Of a stretch of DNA of 64,000 bases, positions 22,003 to 32,944 are shown piece after piece. The stretch is taken from NCBI RefSeq assembly GCF_040939455.1, contig NC_134136.1, positions 72,286,501 to 72,350,500 of the forward strand, given 5' to 3'. Numbering within the stretch: the stretch's first letter is position 1; the number at the start of each line of letters is the position of its first letter. A program made the position numbers and the translations under genes. Source of the DNA: Microcebus murinus. Lineage: Eukaryota > Chordata > Mammalia > Primates > Cheirogaleidae. Below the pieces are notes generated by a model that saw nothing but the letters and a program-made list of their open reading frames with translations, was not told the DNA's origin and did no database searches.

Positions 22003-25000
22003 AATCAACATCTTTCTAGTTTCAGTTTCCCTTTTAGGAAAATTCTTGGAATAAATATCCACTTACTCAACTTTTCTCTTACATTCTACAGCAAATTTTA
22101 GTCATCTTTTTTTATACCACTGGAACAAATGTGGCTGAAGAATTTATTCTATGAATTTTAGATTTTTTCACTGTCACAAATTGCTTCTTTTTTTTCCATT
22201 TTCTGATGGATTTTCCCTAGTTTATGAGTAAAATACTGATTTCTATATAACTTTTATATTTATTACTCTTAACAAATATCATATAACATTTACTTTGTGG
22301 CAGGCATGTTATATGTTTTGGTAAGCATTAAAACTTTATCTGTCTGTTCACTGTTGTATCACAGGGCCTAAAATAGATAATACTTTCTGTACATTTAATA
22401 CAGTGCAGCATTAAAAACCCATCATTATCTTTAAGTGCTAGACATTGCCACAGAGAACAAGCCGACCCCTTCCTTTGATGACCATTCCTCTCTGGGCAGT
22501 GACCTGATTGTTTGGTTCTGCGTTGGCATCTGGACCTTGAGGTAAACAGTTTGATAGGATGTTGCTGCCAACTGGCCCAGATTTTCCCTGAGAGACACAT
22601 GGAAGCCTCACTCTCAGGAACATTGTGGTTGACTGTTTGGCAATGTAACCACAGGGGTTAAGCCCAGCTTATTAGCAGGTTTACTCATAACCCACATCCT
22701 GATACTTCTGGAGATTCCATACAGGAAGTCTAGATATCATTGGTGAATATATTTTGTGAGACATGATATTAAAATGATAACCATCCTTAACTTTGTGTGC
22801 TTAATTATGGTTTCCTGGCTTCCTCATGTGATCTGAACTATACCCCACTGAATCAGAAGTAATAATTGCATCTGCTCGAAGGTTTGCTGGGAAGATGAAA
22901 TGGGGAAGTCCTCATATAATCAATCATCTGATACTGTGCCATTCCCCCAGGGGACAGAGATAACTGTCCACAGATCTCCATCTCATAGGGCTTAGCTACA
23001 ACTCTTGCTTAAACTGCTATCATATTAATACTTTACATGCTAAAGAGAAACATTCTTTCCTCACTTAAAACGACTTTGTATAATCCCTGTCAAAGTTTTA
23101 GTAGATTTATAGTTCTAAAAGTAAGCTGTTTAAATCATATTACTGCATCATTTGGTTGCATGGTATGTAAAGTGACACTGTGCTGTGATATTTCCCTAGA
23201 TATTCCTTCATTGCTAGGGTTTGATTGACCTGTCAGTGTGTGAGCCCAGACCTCACTGGGATAATTATTCTGACTGTAAAATGCCAATTAGTGCCTGGTG
23301 TGCTAAATGCCCTTCATTAGTCTCACCTTTTGAGATTCTATCAGACTACTTACCCTTGTATGATTCTGGATGAATTGACCACCACTTTGTCAAATTCAGG
23401 GAATAAAAATCCACCCAAGGAGGATTATTCTAATATAATTACCATAAAACATACACTGAGTTAGGGAGAAAAATCATTACAAATATCAAATGCTCCCTTC
23501 CAGTAATATGAGTATTTATCTAGTCATTCACCTTTCCTTTTATATACCTTAGGAAATACTTGTGATTTCTCCTTGTAAATTTAGAATGATTTCTTATATG
23601 TTTATTCCCTGTGGATTTAATTATTTTTCCTTTCATAAATTACTTTATCACATTTACTAAAATAACTGCTTGTCTTTAGGAGATTATATATAGGTAGGCA
23701 TGTAGATATTTATATGTTTCTACCCACTTGATTAAACTATCTTAATAATTGTCATAGTTTTCAATTCATTATCTTTGGATTGCTAAGTAGATAAATTAAG
23801 TGAATATCATATATTTAATAATAATAAATATTTTTAAAAAATAACACCCACTACATCCTTATACACACTTCATACACATTACCATATATCATGAGTCAGG
23901 GAGTATCATTTCTGGGGGCACTCCCTCTCCAAATGAAACCCCAAATGTCCTGGAGATCCTTTGGTTATAGTGAATGCCAGTACTATTAGTAGAGCCTCAA
24001 ACTGCAACAATTAAAGAAGGGTTGTTCCCTGTACTCACACATAGCATAAGGTATGTGGACTTTCCATAGCAAAGCAACATTATTGGGAGATGTTGGCTGT
24101 AGAATTGGAATCATGTGTTGGTAATGTAATTTCTTAGCATGCTGATTAATTTGCAATTTATCAAAGTATTTTCAGGTGGGTTCACTCTTGATCTGAGTGA
24201 GAACTCAGTAAGGGAGGTGAAGTAATTAGTACATCTGGTGCATGGGCTGTTGCAAAGATTTGAGGAGAGAACCCTTATCCACATCAGTGTCTGACCTGGA
24301 GAAAGCGCTCAGTAAATCCTCACTATCACGATTGTTCTCAATAGCAGATAGCATTTTCTTTCTCAATATTTGAACACTTAAAGTTGGAGAAGTTAATGGT
24401 AATAGAGAAGATAAAAGACTTGCATTTTCTTGAAGTTTTAGAAATAAATGTTTTGATGAGAGAAGTTACATGTGCTCAAATGAGTGGACAAAGAGAACAA
24501 AGATACCAAGACAGAGTGAGGATCTCTGGAGCACTTGCTCCCCATCCCTCTCACACACCCTTAAAGGCATCCATTGTGGGCAGCTCTGAGACCAGTCTGA
24601 AACTAAGCAGATAAATAGATACAAAATAAGAAGTATTCCATATGCACACTTACCTCAACACCACTCCCCTCCTACAAATATGCACCCCAGGATGTGCTTA
24701 CCCACACTTTTGCACACCTCAATTCTGACAGAGACCTCTCTGTCTATACCAATGCACAAGTAATCTTTAAAGTTTGTTTCCTTTTAAAAACAGCAAGCAT
24801 GCTATGAATTTTAACTTTTCTATTTTTTTCTCACTTAATATGTATCATGAAAGTCTTTCCAGATCAATAGATCTACCTTGTAATATATTTTAAAATTCAA
24901 CATTTTAGCCTATATAAAATGTATTGAGTGTAAATTGTGAAGTGCTGATTTAACAGTTTAATTTTCCACAAATATATAATTTTCCCAACAACATTTGATC

Positions 25001-25244
25001 TTTTTTTCATTTCAGCATATTATGGGGGAAGTGGGAGCATTTGATCTTAATATAGTATTTGTTTCAATTTTGCACATTCTCGAACCAAAGAACCATACAG
25101 TTTTAATTTGGTAGTTTTTAATTTCCATTTTATTATCCAATATGAGAAATGTCTCACTACTCTTTAATTTGATTTCATGAAAGAATTTTCCAAACCTGAA
25201 CTCACCACATGACTAAATTTGAATTTACTTTAAACCAAATACAA
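22003..25244. other. Largely unrecognised intergenic sequence
   Basis: About 22265-22410 has weak MIR/L2-like wording, and about 24250-24340 looks like the reversed end of a MIR (AAAGCGCTCAGTAAATCCTC). The longest open frames are 90 codons or fewer, and none is recognisable. I see no splice-framed exon. The remainder is AT-rich and unplaced. Confidence 0.45.
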
Positions 25245-25358
25245 TCTAGTTCCATCTCAAGTGCTCAATAACCAGAAATGGCTAGTGGCTGTGTATTAGG
25301 CAGTGTGGATATAAAACATTTCTGTCATTGCAGAAATATTTCTTGGACAGCACTGTCC
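25245..25358 (-). mobile_element. hAT-type non-autonomous DNA transposon
   Basis: The reverse complement starts CAGTGCTGTCCAAGAAATAT and continues through TTCTGCAATGACAGAAATG to GCCACTAGCCATTTCTGG and TTGAGCACTTGAGATGG. This is the pattern of a common mammalian hAT-group element whose terminus begins CAGTGCTGTCCAA. Only one terminus is recognisable. I am not certain of the family name. Confidence 0.75.
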
Positions 25359-26409
25359 CAAATTATCACATGTTATGAGGTTTTTAATGTAGTTTTCCTA
25401 AACTGTCAATGAGATAACAAAAAAACATCATCTTACAATACAGGATCTTGCCATACAGAAATGTGGATATATCCATTGATGCAAGGTTTTGTTATATTCC
25501 TCAACATCATTTTATAGGTTTATTTATAAGGGTTCTATACAATTCCTGGTAAATTGTTTTTCAAATAGCAGGGCTTATCTGATTTTTAGAGAGGGAATAT
25601 TTGAGACAGAGAATTTGAGGGCCTTAAAGTACATGATGAGTTAATGTTTATTTTACTCTGTATTTTTACTGGTGTTTTACTTACAAAATTATCATTTGCT
25701 CATCCAGACCAGTGAAATTCTGCAAAGATGTACAAGGGGAAATCGAGTGGTCTTGCCTGGCAGTGCTCTCCATTGCCGCCTCCTGAAAACCCAGCTGTAA
25801 AGCCCCGCCTGCCCTTGGGCATCCTCCCTCACTCCTAGCCACAGGCAACTCAGAAACTTCCTCAGCCCATGACAGGTTCAGGCTCTTCTGTTGCTCTACA
25901 ACTTGCTCTGATAGCTTAAGAGAACCCTGTGGACATCCTTCCAGAGGAAGGTTGTTTTTTTTGTTTGTTTGTTTTTGTTGTTTTATTTATAGATAAAAAG
26001 AACTTTATATTTATGGTGAATTTGACTTTCATGTGCTCATTTATTATTTTGGAGCCACAGTCTGAGACTTTTTAGGTTTCATGTTTTAAAGTCCAAATCC
26101 TAATCCTGTGCAGAATTTGTTTGGATTTTTTTTCAGAAAAGTTTTTGGATAATTTTGGCGAGATGCAAGGATTATATTGTTCCTGAGATTCACCTACAAA
26201 TACGCAATTTTCCCAGTTTCATATAAGCTCTTGGTTCTCATTCCTTTGTTTGTGTCAATACTGAAGTCTCCCTGATGGCATTTTCAATATCATCATTTTA
26301 CAAAACAATTTTCCCAGGCAAGTTTCCCTGATTACTCCTCTTTTGTGGGTAACTTCATGATTTTGTTTAACTAATTTATTGTTGCAGATGAGATTTAATG
26401 TCGTTTGGT
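25359..26409. other. Unrecognised intergenic sequence
   Basis: It includes a GC-richer patch at 25735-25960 and a short TTTG/TTG-rich run at 25954-25983. No gene is seen. Confidence 0.5.
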
Positions 26410-26423
26410 CTAATAATTGTTTT
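26410..26423 (+). repeat. Left TSD of the 26.4 kb L1
   Basis: CTAATAATTGTTTT is repeated exactly at 26971-26984. Confidence 0.95.
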
Positions 26424-26970
26424 ATTTATTTTTTCTTTTTTTTATTTTGGCATATTATGGGGATACAAATTTTAAGGTTTCAATAAATGCCCTTTACCCC
26501 CTCCCCCCACAAGTCTGAGTTTTCAGCATGACCATCCCCCAGATGGTACACATCTCACTCATTATGTATGTGTATACCCGCCCCCCTCCCCCCTCCCACC
26601 TGCCCAATACCCTATTACTGTAGTACCTATGTGTCCACTTAGGTGCTACTCAGTTAATACCAGTTTGCTGGTGAGTATATCTGGTGCTTGTTTTTCCATT
26701 CTTGGGATACTTCACTTAGTAGTATGGGTTCCAGCTCTAACCAGGAAAATATAAGATATGCTATATCACCGTTGTTTCTTAGAGCTGAATCCCAGCAATC
26801 CCATTACTGGGCATCTACCCAAAAAATCAAATGACACTCTACAAAAAAGGCACCTGTACTCGAATGTTTATAGCAGCACAATTCGTAATTGCAAGGCTGT
26901 GGAAACAGCCCAAGTGCCCATCAATCCAAGAATGGATTAATAAAATGTGGTATATGTATACCATAGAGTA
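26424..26970 (-). mobile_element. Short young L1 with inverted 5' segment and perfect TSD
   Basis: From left to right: reversed A-rich tail (26424-26450), reversed 3' UTR (about 26451-26653), the ORF2 end on the minus strand (26654-26788, stop at 26654-26656), then ORF2 sequence on the plus strand (26789-26970). Both flanks carry the same 14-base TSD. The right TSD ends in TTTT and is followed by AA, so the target was a canonical TTTT/AA endonuclease site. The sequence is close to the young L1s. Confidence 0.95.
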
Positions 26971-26984
26971 CTAATAATTGTTTT
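26971..26984 (+). repeat. Right TSD of the 26.4 kb L1
   Basis: Exact copy of 26410-26423, followed by AAATG. This gives the original TTTT/AA cut site. Confidence 0.95.
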
Positions 26985-28040
26985 AAATGTAATGACTTTA
27001 ACCGTAGCATTTGATTTGAGAGCAATTGATACTGGAGGAAATCTAGTCATGCCAGGCAACATGAGGAGGGCTCGTGTGCATTATTATTTATTTACTGCTT
27101 TTAAACCCTCCTGATAGTTTTGATGTTTTCTTCATTCATGTTCTGGACAAATCTTAATTGACTTATTACTAAAATGTTTATTATCTTTTATTTCTGTTGT
27201 GAAGGACGATTTTCAAATGCTCGTTGTTTATAGGGTGCTCACTTTTGCCTTTTTTCTATCTGCCTACCTTGCTGACCGATCATTTGAGTTCTCAGATTTT
27301 CACTTGATGTTCTTGAGTTTTCAGCAAGATAATTTTATCTTTTATGTGGATTGAAATGCATTTATTTATGAAATGCATTTCAATATTTCAACTGTATGAA
27401 CTGTATCTTCACTAACAGGTAGGGCTACATGTTGCCAACACAGAGAAAGTGAGACTAAAGTCTTGCTTGGGGCTGGGCCCCTCAGTCACATCCCTCCACT
27501 CCTCTCTTTAGACTTGGGTGTGCATCTCTGTTGTTAAGATCACAGGGACTTTCCACTACATGGTTGGAATTAGGAAGGTCCCTTCTGTTGGCTCCCCCAG
27601 GGTTTCCCAGAACCCAAAGGCACTAGAGAATATATCTATCAGAAGAAAAAATTGTGATTGAACACTGGAGTTGAAATTTAGGCTCTAAGGGGCTTATCCC
27701 TGATACTTACATCTTGGTATGTAGGCAGCTCCTAAGTAAGAGAAAGTATATGTAACATTTTCAGTTAGATCTAGAAGCAAGGCTATAATCATCCCTTATC
27801 TTTTTATATCAGTTCACTGTTTATAAAGTATTTTCATATTTGTTGCCTCATTTTGTCCTCACAATGAAAATAAGAACTAAAAATAATAATATAATACAGT
27901 TATAAAGGTATACACTGTCTTTATGTAATGCACAGTACATAAATATATGAGATAGTCCTTGTAAAGGCACTCACTACAGTGTCTGATAGTGTAGCAAATA
28001 TTTGAAAAATGCTTCTTAATATTACTCTTATTTATCTAAC
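26985..28040. other. Unrecognised intergenic sequence with a perfect hairpin
   Basis: TTGAAATGCATTT at 27351-27363 is followed seven bases later by its exact reverse complement at 27371-27383. About 27800-27870 has weak MIR-like wording. No gene is seen. Confidence 0.5.
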
Positions 28041-28323
28041 CATTCCCTCTTTTTCTTTCCCCATCTCCTTTTTCTCTCCTCTCTTCTCTTCTCCTCTCCT
28101 CATATTCTCTTCTCTCCTCTCCCCTTCCACTTCCCTCCCCCTGCTTTCCTTCTCTCTTTCTATTCTCCCTCTCTTCCTTTGGTTCCTATCCTTTTTCCCT
28201 TCTCACTTCTTTCTCTTCTCTCCTCTCTCTCCTTTCCTCTCCTCTCTTCTTTCCCCTCCTCTTTCTTCTCTTTCTCCTCTCCTCTCCTTTTCTTTCCTCC
28301 CCTTTTCTCCTCTCCCCTCCTCT
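28041..28323. repeat. Long polypyrimidine (CT-rich) tract
   Basis: About 280 bases are composed almost entirely of C and T on the plus strand, made of TCTCC, TTCTC and CCTCT units with only a few purine interruptions (for example around 28142, 28180 and 28204). The open frame across it (28009-28500) is a composition artefact rich in Ser, Leu, Phe and Pro. Confidence 0.95.
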
Positions 28324-29194
28324 GGTTATTCAAATACATTAAGGCCCTTAATTTGGTCTTGCTATATTGTTGTGAGTAGTGTTCATATCAATTTCTCACT
28401 TAATATTACTCTATGGTTATGCCCCATAGACATTTTAAAATTCAATTTATCAACCTATGTAGAATGTATTTGGGTATGTGAAAAGAAACACATTTTTTAA
28501 AATTTTTCCACAACAAATACAGTATTTGTCTTATTCTGTTGCAACTACCAGTTCTTTATAATGATATCTCTGAATTTTTTAGTTAATAGAAGACTATATT
28601 GCCTTGATCCAGAATTTAGTATCTGGTATTGAAAATTCCCATCCATTTATTCAAAGCATCTTTTTTTAAATAAAGCTTTGAATTTTTCCCAATATATGTC
28701 CTGAAATCTTAATGACAAATTTACTCTGAGCAGTGTTTTTTCCACTTTGTATATTCTAGTTGGTAACTATTGGAATACAAGAAAACTGTAGGTGTAACTC
28801 TGTATTTCTCATTTTTCTGCCCAACTTTCAGAAATGGTTTGCTAGTAGTTCTCATAGTTTTTCTATGAATGCTATTGAATGTTCTATATTGGTAATAGTA
28901 CCTGTTAGACGTATTCCAACAGCATAGGCAATAAACAATGGATCATCACATTCATTAAATGTTATCTATGAATTATGAAACTGAAAAGTTTCTCAATCTC
29001 CTTGCTTTTGAGTTTACACCAAATTCCCCATGCCACCAACACTACCATTCCTTTTAATTTAATCTTTTGCAACTATATTCTGAGAAGTGATCCCTTAAGT
29101 AAGTGCTTCGCAGGGACTTGATGCAAACTGATCAAGGGATGGCCTAGTAGCCATCTAAAAGCTCACTAGAAACAAGTCAGTATAAAGCATCACT
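28324..29194. other. Unrecognised intergenic sequence
   Basis: No gene or clearly nameable repeat. 28370-28500 has weak similarity in wording to 24830-24950, possibly remnants of the same ancient element. Confidence 0.4.
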
Positions 29195-29505
29195 AGTTAG
29201 CAGAAACACAATGTGAGCCATATATGCAATTTTAAATTTTCTAGTAGCTACAACAAAAAATACAAAAGAAACACATGGAAATATTAATAATCTATTTTAT
29301 TTACTTCGATACATATAAAATACTATAATTTTAACATGTAATCAATGTAAAAAGCATATTAATGAGATGTTTCACTTTATTTTTTATACGTAATGCCCGG
29401 AATCTGGGATGTGTTTTATACTTACAGTACATCTTCATTTTACTAGCTGCATTTCAAGTGCTGATAGATATATGTGGCTAATGGCTACCACATTGGACAA
29501 CATGG
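29195..29505 (+). mobile_element. hAT-type non-autonomous DNA transposon, internal and right part
   Basis: The landmarks AATGTGAGCCATATATGCAATTTTAAATTTTCTAGTAGC, TAATCTATTTTATTTACTTCGATACATATAAAATACT, TTAACATGTAATCAATGTAAAAAG, AGCTGCATTTCAAGTGCTGATAG and TATGTGGCTAATGGCTACCACATTGGACAACATGG match a known mammalian MITE. Its ends are of the same CAGTGCTGTCCAA type as the element at 25245-25358. Orientation is assigned by convention only. Confidence 0.78.
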
Positions 29506-29689
29506 TGATATTATAGTAGTTATTAAACTTAGCCAATATATTGGGTTGTTCAGAATGCTCAAATTCTGAGAGCCAAGTATATAAGGTCTCAAGGACTAAA
29601 CAAACTTTTATTAATAAATTTTTTTGTTAGATGTGTGACTACATGTTAAAACCATGTAATGACTTCTTTTTCTTGGTTGTGTTCATTTT

Positions 29690-29985
29690 ACAGAACTATT
29701 CTCGTGTGTGTTGCTCATTTAATCTTGTTGACAGATCTTTGAGGCAGAAGTAAGAATATTATCTGTCATTAGTTCATTATGCAGAATAAATGAGGAGAGC
29801 CAAGTAAAAGTTCTTAGGAAGCACCTCAAATGTCAGTTAGAACTCAGGAAATGTCAGTAATTGTCATTATCATGATTGTTATTAACATTTATAATGACAG
29901 GAATTATCCCTTTCTTACACATTGGAAAGGTTGAGACTTGAAGACTTTGTTAAATGTCACAGGACATATAAGTTGTAGGAGCTAA
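29690..29985 (+). mobile_element. MIR-like SINE fragments
   Basis: Two overlapping MIR-type pieces appear to be present. One reads TTGCTCATTTAATCTTGTTGACAGATC then GAGGCAGAAGTAAGAATATTATC. The other reads TTGTTATTAACATTTATAATGACAGG then GGAAAGGTTGAGACTTGAAGAC and TTAAATGTCACAGGACATATAAG. Both are strongly diverged. Confidence 0.5.
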
Positions 29986-30549
29986 GTTTACTTTAATAAA
30001 AAAACTACATGAAAATGTTATTTAAAAATACCACTTGCTTATTCTAATATCTGAGACAATGCACAACTATATAAAGAAAAAAGGTTAGTAGTTAATCCCC
30101 ATACACTGGCTCAATCGTTACAGAAAATTCCAAGTTTTCCCCTTCATACTGTTTGTTGTCTTTGCTCAAACAACCATCTACTAACGAGATGTATACACAT
30201 AAGACTTTTTTTCCCTCTTGTTTTTGTTTATGCAAATATGGGCCCATTCTACAAAATCATTTTTCTGCAATTTGCTTTCTTTCCTTTAAAAAGATAGTAT
30301 ATGTCTCTCTCTGGATCAGTGGGATTTTACAGTTCATATTTTATATATCCATTCTTTAACCCATGTGAAATTTATTTCGGTAAATGCTAGGAAGTTGAAG
30401 TTTTTAACTTTACTTTTTTTTTTTTTTGTTTTTTCTAATATGAAATTTGGCCTGGCAACATTTAAGCTTTCAATTTTGTTGCAGTGATCCTTCCATCACT
30501 TCTTGAACCAGATATTCAATTGTTTTAATTACAATAGCTACACAGTGTC
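29986..30549. other. Unrecognised, possibly ancient L1-related
   Basis: The part at 30325-30540 (ATATATCCATTCTTTAACCCATG, then TTCAATTGTTTTAATTACAATAGCTA) has wording reminiscent of the reversed ORF2 of a very old L1 relative, but it is not secure. A 15-base T run lies at 30412-30427. Confidence 0.35.
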
Positions 30550-31650
30550 ACTTGATATTCATTCAACAAATATTTACTGGTGCCAATCATATGCCATCAT
30601 TAAGCAAAACAACCAGGAATATTTGTTTTTCTGGAACTTACATTCTAAGTTCAAGGAGAGGACAGAAACATAAGTAAATTATATGTCATTATAAAATGAT
30701 AAAAGATGTAGATCAAGGGGAAAATACATATCAAGGGTAAAGGGGATCTAGAGTTATGGTATAGGTACAGGTTGCAAGATTCAAGTGATCAAAAAAGTCC
30801 TCAATGACAAGGTGATTTTTGAGGAAACCTGCCAGAACATACGAATGATGTGAAAGTGGGATAATATGAATGAACACAGAAAAGCAAGCCTAAGTAACAT
30901 CCTGTGCCAATACTCTAAGACAGAATAGTATCTTTTTGGTTGTAAGAACATCAAGGAGGCCAGTGTGGTTGGAGTGCACTGAGCCAGGGAGAGTCTTTAG
31001 GGTTGAAGTCAGAGAGATAAAGGAACACTAGTTCATATAGGGCCTTGGAAGCCATTGCAATGACTTGTTTTTAATCCAAGATCAGTGGGGGAGCAACCTA
31101 GGTTTGGAACTGCAGAGTAATCTCATTATCTGACTTGCCAGTTAAAAATATTATTTACTATATATTTTTTAGGAAGAGTGTTTATAGGATTTATTGATGA
31201 GTAAGATGTCCATCAATTGAAATGGGGAGGTCTCCAGTTAAAGAAGATTGTGGAGTTGAATAGGAGATAAATTAAATGTGATATTACTGTGAGACATACA
31301 AATGAAGATGATGAGCAGGCAATTATCCTCCAGAGATCAGATGGGAGGTTTCAGTTAGAAATATAAAGTTAGTTGATATTAGCTTACAGATGGCATGTAT
31401 CACCATCAGACTGTAAATATTGATTCATGTAGTGAGTATGTACACATAAAGAAAAGAGAAGGGATGATAGAACTGAAGCCAAGGGCACTCTAACATTAAA
31501 ACAACAGAGAAGAGGGGAATCAGCAAAAAAGACTGAAAAGAAATCAGTGACTTAAGTAGAAAACTCAGAGAAAATGCTGTCTTGGAGGCCAACTTAATAA
31601 AGTGTTGCCAGGAGGAGGGAGTGACCCAGTGTGTCAAAATGCTTCATATA
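30550..31650 (-). mobile_element. L2 LINE, long antisense copy
   Basis: The reversed L2 order can be followed for over a kilobase: GATATTCATTCAACAAATATTTACTGG, TTCTGGAACTTACATTCTAAG, GACAAGGTGATTTTTGAGGAAACCTG, CATCAAGGAGGCCAGTGTGGTTGGAGTG, TATAGGGCCTTGGAAGCCATTG, AATCTCATTATCTGACTTGCCAG and GGAGGAGGGAGTGACCCAGTGTGTCAAAATGC. There are many small gaps. No coding capacity is left. Confidence 0.8.
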
Positions 31651-31689
31651 AATAAATCTGTGTAAGTTTGAATTAGATAAATGTTTCTT

Positions 31690-32540
31690 GTTATGACACC
31701 TAAAGCACAAGGAACCAAATAAATAAATAATCAATTAAACTTTTTCACAATTAAAACTATTTTGTGCTTCAAAGACAATGTAAAAAAAGTGAAAAGATAA
31801 CCCATAGGAGAAAATTGTTGTAAAAATTAATCTGATAAGAACCTATTATCCAGATTATATAAAGAATACCTGCAACTCAACAATATAGAAGACAATCCAA
31901 TTTTAAAAGCACAAGAAAAGGACTTGAATAGACATTTCTTCCAATAATTTATGCAAATGGCCAGTAAGAACATGAAAAGATGTTCCACATCATTAATCAT
32001 TAGAGAGATGCAAACTCAAACCACAATTAACTACCACTTTACAACCTATATAACAGCTAAAAAAATGAAAACAAACAGAAAACTCAGACAATAATAATTA
32101 TTTGGAAGGATGTGGAGAAGATGTTGCTGCTGAGAATGTAAAATATTACAAGCACTTCAAAACAAAGTCTTGTAGTTCCTCAAAGTGTTAAACATGGTTA
32201 CCATATGACCAGCAATCCCATCTAGGTAAATACCCAAGATAAGCTAAAATATATGTCCAAATAAAATCTTATGCATAAATATTCCTGTGAGTACTACTTA
32301 TGATAGGTAAAAAGTAGAAATAATTTACCTGACCATGAACAGATGAATGGACACACAAAATGTGGCATATCGAAACAATGAAATAATATTTAATGATTAA
32401 AAGGAATGAAATACTGACATGTGCTACATCAATGAACTTTGAAAATATTATGATATGTGAAAGAAGACAAACACAAAAGGCCATATATTATATTATTCCC
32501 ACTATATAAAATGTCCATTGTGAGCAAATCCCTAGATATA
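31690..32540 (+). mobile_element. Ancient L1 (L1M-type), ORF2 3' part
   Basis: The decayed ORF2 text runs in order: TGACACCTAAAGCACAAGGAACC, TTTTGTGCTTCAAAGACAATG, AAAAGGACTTGAATAGACATTTCTTCC, ATTAATCATTAGAGAGATGCAAACTCAAACC, GGAAGGATGTGGAGAAGATG, CAGATGAATGGACACACAAAATGTGG and GACATGTGCTACATCAATGAACTTTGAAAATATTATGATATGTG. There are many frameshifts. It is much older than the 32.9 kb L1 that follows. Confidence 0.88.
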
Positions 32541-32779
32541 TATATAAAAGTAAATTGATTTTTGGTGATCCTCTAAATGTGAGACAAGTGATATTTTTTA
32601 ACTTGCCTGTAAATTCTTCTGGTAGCACAGTCTTTTTAGTGTAAAAACTTATTTGAGGAATGATGATGACTAAGAACATTTTTTTTTATATTTTTATTTT
32701 CTACATCCAGACAAAGGAATTCTGTTTTCTTCTGAACCTGGGTAAATGTGTGAACACTTTAATTTTTTTTGTGTGATTT

Positions 32780-32940
32780 TGGAATGTCACTTTGTCTACT
32801 GATCGAATTTCCTCAACTTTCTGTGCCATTTTTTACTATACTGATGGCTGTAGCTCTAGAATAGATTTTTTATATCTAATTGGCCAATTATCCCTGGAAT
32901 ATGCCTTAATTTTTTCTACACTTCAAATTTTCTTTTTTTT
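32780..32940 (-). mobile_element. Possible ancient L1/HAL1-like fragment, left part
   Basis: The wording ACTATACTGATGGCTGTAGCTCTAGAATAG followed by ACACTTCAAATTTTCTTT resembles the reversed ORF2 of a very old L1 relative. The matching continuation would be 34235-34600 on the other side of the younger L1, which would make this an older element split by insertion. Low certainty. Confidence 0.35.
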
Positions 32941-32944
32941 CCTT

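Noticed and set aside
20440..22010. GAAAAAT as TSD of the 20.5 kb L1
   Set aside because: Seven bases in A-rich DNA are easily found by chance. Not reported as a TSD.
28041..28323. CRISPR-like or satellite array
   Set aside because: There are no regular repeat units with unique spacers; the tract is low-complexity CT. The organism is also a mammal.
28009..28500. 163-codon open frame rich in Ser, Leu, Phe and Pro
   Set aside because: It is the translation of a polypyrimidine tract, which contains few stop codons by composition. No gene features.
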